From Methanosarcinales archaeon (GTDB lineage: Archaea > Halobacteriota > Methanosarcinia > Methanosarcinales > Methanocomedenaceae), in NCBI GenBank assembly GCA_023136155.1, contig JAGLRT010000136.1, positions 1-8,435 of the forward strand: a stretch of 8,435 nt of DNA, given 5' to 3'. Under the pieces are notes generated by a model. It was not told the origin of the DNA. It did no database searches and saw only the letters and a program-made list of their open reading frames with translations. The translations under genes and the position numbers were made by a program. This document shows positions 1 to 5,861 of the stretch, piece after piece (positions within the stretch are counted from its first letter, which is position 1; each line of letters opens with the position of its first letter).

Positions 1-207
1 GTGATTTGCACATCAGAATTTGTAGACAATCTTAAATATTCATTATTGTTATCAAGATTAATGCATAGTCATCCCTCAATGTTTTTAAAAATTTTCATTA
101 ATGATGAAGTTGTTGGCAAATATCTCGAAGTTCCTTCGATGAAACTATCGTATAAAAGTTATATTAAATGGTTAATTCCAAGGATGCCAAAGTTTCTCCT
201 AAAATAA
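1..207 (+). CDS. 3' end of an unrecognised gene (partial)
   Basis: An open frame enters from the left edge and stops at TAA 205-207, giving 68 visible residues. The first codon is GTG, but the frame is open to the window edge, so this is probably the C-terminus of a longer protein and not a complete small gene. The visible part is rich in Leu, Ile, Lys, Ser and Phe and ends in a basic, hydrophobic segment (IKWLIPRMPKFLLK), which could be a membrane-associated helix. Its codons are clearly more AT-rich than those of the genes further right. I do not recognise a family or catalytic motif. It could also be a chance frame, because AT-rich DNA usually has more stops, and this frame has none for 68 codons. 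Confidence 0.45.
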   Translation: MICTSEFVDNLKYSLLLSRLMHSHPSMFLKIFINDEVVGKYLEVPSMKLSYKSYIKWLIPRMPKFLLK

Positions 208-301
208 TAACAATAGCAATAAGAAACATTTCTTGATTTTCAGTTTTTTACGATGCACATGATACCTTATTTGCAGTAACTATACCTTGGCATATATATA
301 T

Positions 302-333
302 TGGCATAAGTGCCATAGGGCTGTATTAAGCCC
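302..333 (+). repeat. two adjacent short inverted repeats
   Basis: TGGCA-TAAG-TGCCA (302-315) is followed two bases later by GGGCT-GTATTA-AGCCC (318-333). Both stems are perfect but only 5 bp long. They lie about 100 bp past the stop of the partial gene and directly after a TATATATA run, so they could belong to a terminator, an operator or nothing. No T-tract follows, which weakens the terminator reading. Confidence 0.3.
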
Positions 334-476
334 CTGCTCCTCGATATTCCATCTAGTCCGGCATTCATATTCAGTGCACTATAAACCCTTACCACTTATC
401 CACATTCCACATCCACCTTTAACCACCCAATAGCATCACCCACAATTTTATATTAGAAACCTCCGAAAAAAACAGC

Positions 477-488
477 AAAGTATATCAA
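477..488 (+). promoter_or_regulatory. TATA box candidate for the 512 surface protein gene
   Basis: AAAGTATATCAA has its TATATC centre near 484, about 27 bp upstream of ATG 512. An archaeal TATA box at that distance would start transcription at or next to the A of the ATG. No Shine-Dalgarno is visible before this ATG, so a leaderless mRNA is the simplest reading. Inference from spacing only. Confidence 0.4.
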
Positions 489-511
489 CCAATACCACCC
501 CAAATACTACC

Positions 512-1495
512 ATGAACCTATCCTCCACAATGAAGACCGTACTGGTTATGGCACTTGTCTTCACATCGGTCATGGCAGGAGGTTGCCTCCGGGAGTATGA
601 TAATACCAACCTGCAGTTCAACAATGTGGACATATCCGCAGACATCATCGATGACGACATCGTACAGCTGGACATCATCTCTTACGTGACCAACAGCGGC
701 AAGGACTCGGGCGAAGTAGACATCCAGGCCAAAGCCTACAACCTTGATACCAGCCTGCTCATGGCAGATGAAAAAATATCCATGGGCCGCATCGGTAAAG
801 ACAGGACTCAAAACGGCACCGTTGAATTGCAGGTGCCCATCACAGGTAATTACCGCATCGAAGTAACCATGTATGAGGACGGCGGTCAGGTAACCTCGGG
901 CAAAGCCACCATATCGGGCCTGGAATCCCTGCTTTCCAGTCCCAAACATTCATACATCCACATCCGCGACGTGGACGCCGCAATGACATCCAGGAGCGAA
1001 ACCACCACTACCCTGAAAGTGACCGCCTTCCTGGACAACTACGGCAGGTCGGATTCGGCACCACTGACAGCACTGGTGAAACTGCGGGATGCGAAGACCA
1101 ACCTCATAGGCCAAAGTGGGAATATCAATGTAGGTGTGGTCAAGGCAGATACTACCGTGGTCAAGGATATCGAACTTGAAGTGGCAAAGGACAGGGACTA
1201 CCGTGTAGAAATAATGATATTCGAGAATGACCGTATCATAACCGAATATGGTGTATCGTTCTTTATGGCACCTGACAGTCAGGGCGATGAAAATGTTGTA
1301 AAGAAAACCAGTTCAGTAAGTACCACCGAGACTATCACAACAGAATGGGAAATGCCTGAACCCACTCCTGAGCCTTATGACGATGTGTATAGGACCGGGG
1401 ATTATGGTGCTCCAATAGCACAGCCAGGATTCGGTATATTGCCGGGCATAGCCGGACTGCTGGCAGTGGCACTGCTGCTAAGGAAGCGAAAATAA
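512..1495 (+). CDS. secreted two-domain surface protein with PGF-CTERM tail
   Basis: A 327-residue exported protein. Residues 7-24 form a signal peptide with a hydrophobic core; it ends in a lipobox-like AGG-C25, so C25 could be lipidated. Two related beta-rich domains follow, at about 32-134 and 146-252. They align at NYRIEVTMYEDGGQVTSG and DYRVEIMIFENDRIITEYG, which indicates an internal duplication; the fold is probably Ig/CARDB-like, as in methanogen DUF7490-type proteins. A Thr/Ser- and Pro/Glu-rich spacer (about 266-293) leads to a tail with PGF at 305-307, a hydrophobic stretch and RKRK at the end. This is the PGF-CTERM signal processed by archaeosortase A, with lipid attachment at the S-layer side of the membrane. 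One N-glycosylation sequon (NGT) is present. ATG 530 is an alternative start; ATG 512 fits the TATA spacing. The ligand or exact role is unknown. Confidence 0.85.
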   Translation: MNLSSTMKTVLVMALVFTSVMAGGCLREYDNTNLQFNNVDISADIIDDDIVQLDIISYVTNSGKDSGEVDIQAKAYNLDTSLLMADEKISMGRIGKDRTQNGTVELQVPITGNYRIEVTMYEDGGQVTSGKATISGLESLLSSPKHSYIHIRDVDAAMTSRSETTTTLKVTAFLDNYGRSDSAPLTALVKLRDAKTNLIGQSGNINVGVVKADTTVVKDIELEVAKDRDYRVEIMIFENDRIITEYGVSFFMAPDSQGDENVVKKTSSVSTTETITTEWEMPEPTPEPYDDVYRTGDYGAPIAQPGFGILPGIAGLLAVALLLRKRK

Positions 1496-1536
1496 ATGGA
1501 TGTTTATCAGGTATAACAACAAATTAGGTGAGAACA

Positions 1537-1782
1537 ATGGATGAGAAAGAATCTAAGGTAACTTCAGACAAGGTAGCCGGAATAGCTCTATTCAGGCAAG
1601 GCTCGATGATTATACTGTTGTTACTGCTGCTGGCATCTTCTTTCGGGTTCTATTTCAGCATGCAAAACGCCATATCCGCACTTTTTGAATACCGCTACAC
1701 CGAACTTATCCGATCGGTTTTCAATCTGATAGTGGTAGTGGTAATATTATATATTGTCAAGGAATTATTTTTGAAGAAGTGA
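1537..1782 (+). CDS. small two-helix membrane protein, unknown function
   Basis: An 81-residue protein. The N-terminus (1-20) is charged and polar. A first membrane helix lies at about 23-42 (SMIILLLLLLASSFGFYF), then a short loop with Tyr, Arg and Glu, then a second helix at about 62-76, and the protein ends in KELFLKK. ATG 1537 is preferred over GTG 1528, three codons upstream, because AGGTGA at 1526-1531 is a good Shine-Dalgarno 5 nt from that ATG and overlaps the GTG itself. The gene starts 41 bp after the surface protein stop on the same strand, so co-transcription is likely. I do not recognise the family. It may be an accessory of the neighbouring surface protein, but nothing in the sequence proves this. 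Confidence 0.7.
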   Translation: MDEKESKVTSDKVAGIALFRQGSMIILLLLLLASSFGFYFSMQNAISALFEYRYTELIRSVFNLIVVVVILYIVKELFLKK

Positions 1783-1798
1783 TTTTTTATCTCTTACG

Positions 1799-1812
1799 GT
1801 ATACTATAATTA
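1799..1812 (+). promoter_or_regulatory. TATA box candidate for the cupin gene
   Basis: GGTATACTATAATT lies after a T6 run that follows the stop of the small membrane protein. A start site about 27 bp downstream would fall near 1833, giving a leader of about 17 nt that still carries the Shine-Dalgarno at 1838-1844. ATG 1829 would lie upstream of that start site, which supports ATG 1850. Confidence 0.4.
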
Positions 1813-1837
1813 AGAAGAATGGATTATAATGCCAGAT

Positions 1838-1844
1838 GGAGTGA
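1838..1844 (+). promoter_or_regulatory. Shine-Dalgarno deciding the cupin start
   Basis: GGAGTGA is a near-ideal Shine-Dalgarno with a 5-nt spacer to ATG 1850. The in-frame upstream ATG at 1829 has no comparable site, so the protein most likely starts at 1850. Confidence 0.7.
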
Positions 1845-1849
1845 TTCGT

Positions 1850-2173
1850 ATGGATATACAGCTAATTGATTTTGAAAAAGAAGTACAGAAGTTAGAGTCC
1901 CCCCGCCGCCCTTATGATATGGTATTCGTGGATGATTCACTTCTGCGCGCCGTGCTGTGCCAGGGCGATGGTAAATGGTACGTCCACGACTATGACGAGT
2001 TCTTCCTTCACCACAAAGGCAACGTGGTCATCGAATCAGACAACTCTACTTTTGAGTTGAAACACGGTACAGGCATACTGGTGCCTGCAGGAGTGCGGCA
2101 CAGGACCAATTCAAAGGATGAGGGCGTGTTTCTGGTATTCAGGCACAAAAAGACGGCCTGCACACTGGCGTAA
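1850..2173 (+). CDS. small single-domain cupin protein
   Basis: A 107-residue protein that is almost entirely one cupin beta-barrel. Cupin motif 1 is seen as H46-x-Y48-D49-E50-F51 with G57 (HDYDEFFLHHKG). The second His of the classical HxH pair is Tyr here, as in many cupin_2 proteins. Motif 2 is G73-x5-P79-A-G81-x2-H84-x2-N87 (GTGILVPAGVRHRTN), close to the consensus G(X)5PXG(X)2H(X)3N. H46, E50 and H84 would be the metal ligands. Such mono-cupins can be isomerases, dioxygenase-like enzymes or ligand sensors, and sequence alone does not give the substrate. The start at 1850 is chosen for its strong Shine-Dalgarno; the in-frame ATG 1829 would add seven residues. The gene stands between the small membrane protein and leuC, with no obvious functional link to either. 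Confidence 0.85.
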   Translation: MDIQLIDFEKEVQKLESPRRPYDMVFVDDSLLRAVLCQGDGKWYVHDYDEFFLHHKGNVVIESDNSTFELKHGTGILVPAGVRHRTNSKDEGVFLVFRHKKTACTLA

Positions 2174-2359
2174 GGCAAGAAACAGGCATGGGCTACCTGA
2201 AAAAACTGGAAAAAATCAATATCCCATAGCTCTGCTGCTCCAACTTGATAACATAAGGAACAAAACTGGTGTAAAACTTGTGCGTGGCATTAATTTCAAG
2301 GGGTTTGAGGTAAGGAATGTCGTGAAAATAGAACCGTGGTTAACCTTGATACATTAATT

Positions 2360-2369
2360 TTATTATATT
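2360..2369 (+). promoter_or_regulatory. TATA box candidate for leuC
   Basis: TTATTATATT is centred near 2365, 27 bp before ATG 2392. No Shine-Dalgarno lies between them, so the transcript is probably leaderless or nearly so. The 218-bp interval before it (2174-2391) shows no gene I can support. Confidence 0.5.
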
Positions 2370-2391
2370 CCCGCACCTATACATCCATCCT

Positions 2392-3669
2392 ATGACCGCT
2401 GATAATCTTACAATTACAGAGAAGATTTTTTCAAAAGCTTCAGGCAGAACCGTCCATGCTGATGAGTTCGTTATGGCAGACATAAACTGTGCCATGACCC
2501 ATGACATCACCGGACCCCTGGCCGTGCAGGGCTTTAAGGAGATAATGAAAGATAAGCCAGATCCAAAGGTCTGGGACCCGGACAAAATAGTAATCCTGTT
2601 CGACCATCAGGTACCTGCTGATTCGCTAAACGCTGCTGAGAACCACATCATGCTAAGGCAGTTTGCAGCCGAGCAGGGCATCACCAATTATGATGTCTTT
2701 GAAGGTGTGTGCCATCAGGTAGTACCCGAGAAGGGCTGGGCTAAGCCCGGCGACCTGATAGTGGGCAGTGACAGTCACACCTGTGCCTACGGTTCACTGG
2801 GAGCATTCTCCACAGGTATCGGTAGTACTGACATGGCTGCAGTGTTTGCCACAGGCAAACTGTGGTTCAAGATCCCCCAGACCATCAGGTTCGAAGTGAA
2901 CGGACGACTGCCGGATAAAGTGTATAGCAAGGACCTTATCCTGCACCTCATCGGTGATGTGGGTGCCGACGGTGCCATGTACATGGCAGCAGAGTACGGT
3001 GGCGAGGCCATAAGAAGCCTGGATATAAGTCAACGCATGACCATTAGCAACATGGCAATCGAGATGGGTGGCAAAGCCGGCATCATCGAGCCCGACTCCA
3101 TTACCGAGGATTACCTGAAACAGCGTATACCCGGTTTCACCCTGAACCATGACTGGAAGAGCGACGAAGACTGCGAATATGAACAGTATCACGAATACGA
3201 CATCTCAGACCTGTCACCACAGGTAGCATGTCCCCACAATGTAGATAATGTGAAATCCGTGGAAGAAGTGGAAGGTACCCATATCGATCAGGTGCTGGTG
3301 GGTTCCTGTACCAACGGGAGGTTCGAGGACATTAAAATAGTCGCAGATATCATGGGTGACGAACCCGTGGCTAAAGGCGTGAGACTGCTGGTCATTCCTG
3401 CATCCCGCACCGAATACATGAAAGTGCTGAGGGCCGGGCTTGTTGAGCAGTTCATGGAGGCGGGGGCCATTGTGGAGAGTCCATGTTGTGGACCATGCAT
3501 GGGTGGTAGTTTCGGATTGCTGGGTGATGGCGAGGTGGGACTTGCTACATCTAACCGCAACTTCCAGGGCAGGCAGGGCAGTGCAAAGGCATTTGTGTAC
3601 CTGTCATCACCTGCAACTGCGGCGGCATCCGCGCTTAAGGGCGAGATAACTGATCCGAGAAATGGTTAA
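2392..3669 (+). CDS. leuC: 3-isopropylmalate dehydratase / homoaconitase large subunit
   Basis: A 425-residue full-length member of the archaeal LeuC/HacA branch of the aconitase family. It isomerises 2-isopropylmalate to 3-isopropylmalate in leucine synthesis or, in the paralogue, homocitrate to homoisocitrate on the way to coenzyme B. Visible family blocks are MTHDITGPL (35-43), ILFDHQVPAD (68-77), GSDSHT (125-130), the FSTGIGSTDMA block (139-149) and SNRNFQGRQG (387-396). The [4Fe-4S] cluster ligands are C306 (GSCTNGR), C366 and C369 (PCCGPCMGG), with an extra C365 beside them. The overall pattern (DITGP, DHQVPAD, NRNF-GRQG) seems to me nearer to methanogen LeuC than to the methanogen homoaconitase, but substrate choice is set largely by the small subunit. 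That subunit is not in this window; unlinked subunits are common in archaea. No leuA or leuB is adjacent. ATG 2392 is followed at once by recognisable sequence, and a TATA box sits 27 bp upstream. Confidence 0.85.
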   Translation: MTADNLTITEKIFSKASGRTVHADEFVMADINCAMTHDITGPLAVQGFKEIMKDKPDPKVWDPDKIVILFDHQVPADSLNAAENHIMLRQFAAEQGITNYDVFEGVCHQVVPEKGWAKPGDLIVGSDSHTCAYGSLGAFSTGIGSTDMAAVFATGKLWFKIPQTIRFEVNGRLPDKVYSKDLILHLIGDVGADGAMYMAAEYGGEAIRSLDISQRMTISNMAIEMGGKAGIIEPDSITEDYLKQRIPGFTLNHDWKSDEDCEYEQYHEYDISDLSPQVACPHNVDNVKSVEEVEGTHIDQVLVGSCTNGRFEDIKIVADIMGDEPVAKGVRLLVIPASRTEYMKVLRAGLVEQFMEAGAIVESPCCGPCMGGSFGLLGDGEVGLATSNRNFQGRQGSAKAFVYLSSPATAAASALKGEITDPRNG

Positions 3670-3685
3670 TTGGGTGCTGATGGTT

Positions 3686-3717
3686 TGATGCTTTCTGAAG
3701 TTGTTCAGGAAGCATTA
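3686..3717 (+). terminator. hairpin terminator after leuC
   Basis: A 13-bp stem (3686-3698 pairing with 3705-3717, two G-U pairs in RNA) encloses the loop AGTTGT. The core is TGCTTTCTGA against TCAGGAAGCA. It starts 17 bases past the leuC stop and is followed by a T-rich stretch (TTTTGG). It probably ends the leuC transcript before the convergent pilin gene. Confidence 0.6.
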
Positions 3718-3761
3718 TATTTTGGTGGGTGATGTTGTACTGTTTTAACGTATCAGTCCCC

Positions 3762-3796
3762 AAAAAAAGAAATGGGTGTGATACCGAAGTATCACA
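3762..3796 (-). terminator. cUUCGg hairpin plus T-tract terminator of the pilin gene
   Basis: On the minus strand the perfect 8-bp stem TGTGATAC/GTATCACA (3777-3796) is capped by TTCG closed by a C-G pair, the very stable cUUCGg tetraloop. The run TTTCTTTTTTT (3762-3772 on the + strand) follows four bases downstream of the stem. The pilin stop codon TGA (3792-3794) lies inside the upstream arm. Confidence 0.7.
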
Positions 3797-4238
3797 AGTA
3801 TTTTTCCAGAATTACCTGTTTGGTGCCATCAAGGAAGGTCGCGACAATCACTACATGATCCATCTGGGCAAATTGACCAGTATCTCCAGGAACTGCTATA
3901 GTTGCCCCAACAGATGGATTATCAGTAGAATCAGTGAGACTTCCTAACGTCCTTGTTATATCAGTAGTATTACCAGGATCACCGGGCGTGACAGTGACGG
4001 ATAAATAACCCAATGCATCAGCATCCGGACCACCTACATATGTAATATCTATCTTTTCGCTTGAAATCTGTGAAACTGTACATGCTACTATATAATGCCT
4101 GGACAGAGAACTACCCATACTGAACACGAACGGTGCAATGATTGCAGCCAGGATGACAGTAATAGCGACCATTAGGATGACACCAATGACTGGAGACACT
4201 GCATCTTCGTCACGTGTAAATTTTCGATTGGCTTTCAT
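3792..4238 (-). CDS. archaeal type IV pilin-like protein
   Basis: A 148-residue protein with the archaeal pilin N-terminal domain (Pilin_N, formerly DUF1628). A short basic and charged leader (1-13, MKANRKFTRDEDA) precedes VSPVIGVILMVAITVILAAI, the hydrophobic alpha-1 segment (14-39). Prepilin peptidase would be expected to cut at A13/V14. The remainder (about 50-148) is a beta-rich head with the family-typical block IDITYVGGPDADALG (63-77) and one N-glycosylation sequon, N90-T-T. Such proteins assemble into adhesion pili or related surface filaments. No pilin ATPase, TadC-like membrane protein or prepilin peptidase is present here, so it is an orphan pilin gene relying on an assembly system encoded elsewhere. 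The ATG at 4238 has only a weak purine-rich stretch (GAAGAG) before it. The gene ends in a strong terminator and so appears monocistronic. Confidence 0.88.
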   Translation of the reverse strand: MKANRKFTRDEDAVSPVIGVILMVAITVILAAIIAPFVFSMGSSLSRHYIVACTVSQISSEKIDITYVGGPDADALGYLSVTVTPGDPGNTTDITRTLGSLTDSTDNPSVGATIAVPGDTGQFAQMDHVVIVATFLDGTKQVILEKYL

Positions 4239-4558
4239 ATCTCTTCACTACTTACTTTTGTTTTTTTTTGCTAATATTCGTTTTTCAAGCTTCTTTTATG
4301 ACCATTTGTGCATGCATGATTTTTGACAGATTTTCGCCCGAACTGATTGAATAATGAGGAACAATATGATACTACAGACAGTTCCAAGGCAGGAACTCAC
4401 ACATGAAAATTATCATAATTGGCAAGGATTCGACGGATACTCACGGATTTGGAAATTCTAATTCAAATCTTTCCTTCCTGTCATTAATAAATATCACTCT
4501 TAAAACATTGAGTTCTGCCAGTTTTAATTCTATTACAACCCAAGCTACAACCCAGAAC
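4239..4558. other. intergenic interval between pilin and asd
   Basis: About 320 bases with no gene I can support. The left part is the pilin promoter region: on the minus strand it contains GAATATTAG (near 4271-4279) as a TATA-like site and an A-rich leader (4259-4270). In the middle is a 6-bp inverted repeat, AGTTCC/GGAACT (4380-4385 with 4392-4397). The right end holds the asd 3' stem-loop. A + strand frame starting at 4403 (MKIIIIG) runs into the antisense of asd and is judged spurious. Confidence 0.5.
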
Positions 4559-4561
4559 TCA
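4509..4561 (-). terminator. stem-loop at the asd stop codon, possible terminator
   Basis: TGAGTTCTG (4509-4517) and CAGAACTCA (4553-4561) are a perfect 9-bp inverted repeat 35 bases apart. Read on the minus strand, the upstream arm begins with the asd stop codon TGA. The loop contains a 9-bp repeat, TACAACCCA in + strand terms, at 4534-4542 and 4546-4554. The downstream side continues ATGTTTTAAG, only a weak T-tract, so a role in 3' end formation or mRNA stability is a guess. Confidence 0.4.
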
Positions 4562-5590
4562 GAGATACCCTTTCTTGTACATCAGTTCAGCATTCAGCAC
4601 ACTGGCCCCTGCTGCGCCCCTGATAGTATTGTGCCCCATCACCATATAACGGATACCCTCACGTATCCGGCCAACAGACACACTCATACCGTTGCCCGCA
4701 TTTCTGTCCAGCCTGGGCTGGGGTCGGTCAGGCTCGTCCCGTACGATAATGGGATGCTCGGGCTCGGTGGGCAAATCAGAAAGACCGGGGTCAAAGTCCA
4801 GGAATGCCTGACGCACCTGTTCTGGTGTGGGGTCGTCCCGCATTCCGGCCCAGAGTGCCTCCAGGTGCCCGTCCATCACCGGCACGCGGTGACAGCTTGC
4901 ACTTATATTGAAATCGGCAGGGATTACCTCACTGCCATCGAACTCGCCAAGGAGTTTCAGGGGTTCGCTCTCAACTTTTCCCTCCTCGCCGCCGATATAT
5001 GGAACCACATTCTCCAGGATGCTCATGCCGGGTATGCCACTATATCCGGCACCTGAAATAGCCTGCATTGATGCCACTGTCAGAGTCTCAAGCCCGAATT
5101 GCATCAGAGGTTTCAGCGTTACTGTGAACATAATAGTAGTGCAGTTAGGGTTGGTCACGATACAGCCATCCCAGCCATGGTTGTCACGCTGGACATCAAT
5201 CAGTCCAAGGTGCTCGGGGTTGACCTCAGGTATCATCAATGGTACATCAGCTTCCTGGCGAAATGCACCTGCATTGCTGGCAACCACACAGCCCGCCCTT
5301 ACAAAATCTTCTTCAACCGTCTTTGCATAGTCAGAAGGTAAAGCAGAAAACACAAGGTCTGCATCAACAGCACCCACATCAACAGGCACCACTTCAACAT
5401 CAGCCACCGCTTCAGGCAACTGTGACTCAAGCCTCCAGTTGGCAGCATCCCGATATTTCTTGCCAGCAGAACGCTCGGACGCCGCCAGAGCAGTAATCTC
5501 GAACCAGGGGTGGTCTGCTAATGCTTCAACAAACCGCTGTCCTACCGCGCCAGTAGCGCCAAGGACACCTACTTTAATAGTTTCAGCCAT
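4559..5590 (-). CDS. asd: aspartate-semialdehyde dehydrogenase
   Basis: A 343-residue full-length enzyme of the archaeal/fungal ASADH branch. It reduces 4-phosphoaspartate to aspartate-4-semialdehyde with NADPH, the branch point to lysine, threonine, methionine and isoleucine. The N-terminal Rossmann motif is GATGAVGQ (11-18), with SER (38-40) in the NADP-binding region. The catalytic cysteine is C150 in TNPNCTT. E209 (ESEP) and R235 with H242 (HRVPVMDGH) match the spacing of the substrate-binding Glu and Arg and the catalytic His in E. coli Asd (R to H is seven residues in both). The GAAGASV block (325-331) closes the C-terminal helix region. The start at 5590 lies five residues before KVGVLGATG and is the natural start. 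There is no Shine-Dalgarno; a TATA-like site is 27 bp upstream. No lysC or dap genes are adjacent; two ferredoxins lie upstream on the same strand. Confidence 0.95.
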   Translation of the reverse strand: MAETIKVGVLGATGAVGQRFVEALADHPWFEITALAASERSAGKKYRDAANWRLESQLPEAVADVEVVPVDVGAVDADLVFSALPSDYAKTVEEDFVRAGCVVASNAGAFRQEADVPLMIPEVNPEHLGLIDVQRDNHGWDGCIVTNPNCTTIMFTVTLKPLMQFGLETLTVASMQAISGAGYSGIPGMSILENVVPYIGGEEGKVESEPLKLLGEFDGSEVIPADFNISASCHRVPVMDGHLEALWAGMRDDPTPEQVRQAFLDFDPGLSDLPTEPEHPIIVRDEPDRPQPRLDRNAGNGMSVSVGRIREGIRYMVMGHNTIRGAAGASVLNAELMYKKGYL

Positions 5591-5599
5591 GACAAAACC

Positions 5600-5614
5600 A
5601 AAAAAATAAAAAAA
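5600..5614 (-). terminator. T-tract terminator after the ferredoxin pair
   Basis: On the minus strand this reads TTTTTTTATTTTTTT, 23 bases after the stop of the downstream ferredoxin and just before the asd ATG. Archaeal RNA polymerase can terminate on such T-tracts without a hairpin, so this probably separates ferredoxin mRNA from asd mRNA. It overlaps the region just downstream of the asd TATA candidate. Confidence 0.5.
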
Positions 5615-5625
5615 TATGATATTTT
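5614..5625 (-). promoter_or_regulatory. TATA box candidate for asd
   Basis: On the minus strand AAAATATCATAT is centred near 5618-5620, about 27-29 bp before ATG 5590. The interval contains no Shine-Dalgarno, so the asd message may be leaderless. The region is uniformly AT-rich, so the exact box is uncertain. Confidence 0.35.
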
Positions 5626-5636
5626 ATCTTTATTTA

Positions 5637-5807
5637 TTACAAGGAGATTGCACTGGTAGGACAAGCATCGACACATAACCCGCATTCTGTGCATTCATCA
5701 CTTATTACAGCGATATCGTCATCATTCATCGTGATGGCTTCCTGGGGACATTCATCCACGCAGGTACCGCATCCAACACACTCGTCTGCATCTACTTTCG
5801 CAACCAT
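5637..5807 (-). CDS. 2[4Fe-4S] ferredoxin (downstream copy)
   Basis: A 56-residue ferredoxin translated from ATG 5807 to TAA 5637. Two full CxxCxxCxxxCP motifs are present: C10-C13-C16-C20 and C39-C42-C45-C49. Each cluster takes its fourth ligand from the other motif, as in clostridial-type ferredoxins. The protein is strongly acidic, with many Asp and Glu, as usual for a soluble low-potential electron carrier. In methanogens and ANME such ferredoxins serve CO dehydrogenase, formylmethanofuran dehydrogenase, Rnf and heterodisulfide reductase systems, but the partner is not shown here. GGAGAT at 5815-5820 is a good Shine-Dalgarno, 7 nt from the ATG. It is closely related to the copy at 5862-6038, with one residue missing before the second motif. 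The 54-bp gap and common strand suggest one transcript. Confidence 0.93.
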   Translation of the reverse strand: MVAKVDADECVGCGTCVDECPQEAITMNDDDIAVISDECTECGLCVDACPTSAISL

Positions 5808-5861
5808 ATTTTTTATCTCCCTGTAATATGTAAGCCGATTTAAACAGTCAGATTAACGTAC

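Larger units (their letters stand above)
208..511. other. non-coding interval with small inverted repeats
   Basis: About 300 bases without a convincing gene on either strand. TTGGCATA occurs twice (288-295 and 301-308) around a TATATATA run. The second copy forms a perfect 5-bp hairpin, TGGCA/TGCCA (302-306 with 311-315, loop TAAG). A second hairpin, GGGCT/AGCCC (318-322 with 329-333), follows at once. These may mark the end of the upstream transcript or an operator. The right part holds the promoter candidate for the surface protein at 512. The function of the repeats is not established. Confidence 0.4.

Noticed and set aside
518..949. 143-residue minus frame antisense to the surface protein
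   Set aside because: It lies wholly inside a gene with a clear signal peptide, domain repeat and PGF-CTERM tail; the antisense protein has no recognisable features.
1528..1536. GTG start for the small membrane protein
   Set aside because: The GTG is part of the AGGTGA Shine-Dalgarno for ATG 1537, so it is unlikely to be the initiator.
2118..2357. 79-residue plus frame overlapping the cupin 3' end
   Set aside because: It begins inside the cupin in another frame, has no Shine-Dalgarno and no recognisable protein. The tail in 2174-2357 could be a decayed remnant, but nothing supports a gene.
4380..4397. AGTTCC/GGAACT inverted repeat as a terminator or operator
   Set aside because: Only 6 bp, not at a gene end and without a T-tract; too weak to assign a role.
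4403..5056. Plus-strand frame of 217 residues starting MKIIIIGKDS, at first sight a Rossmann-like start
   Set aside because: More than two thirds of it is the antisense of asd, the protein is low-complexity and His/Thr-rich with no family motif, and there is no promoter or Shine-Dalgarno of note.
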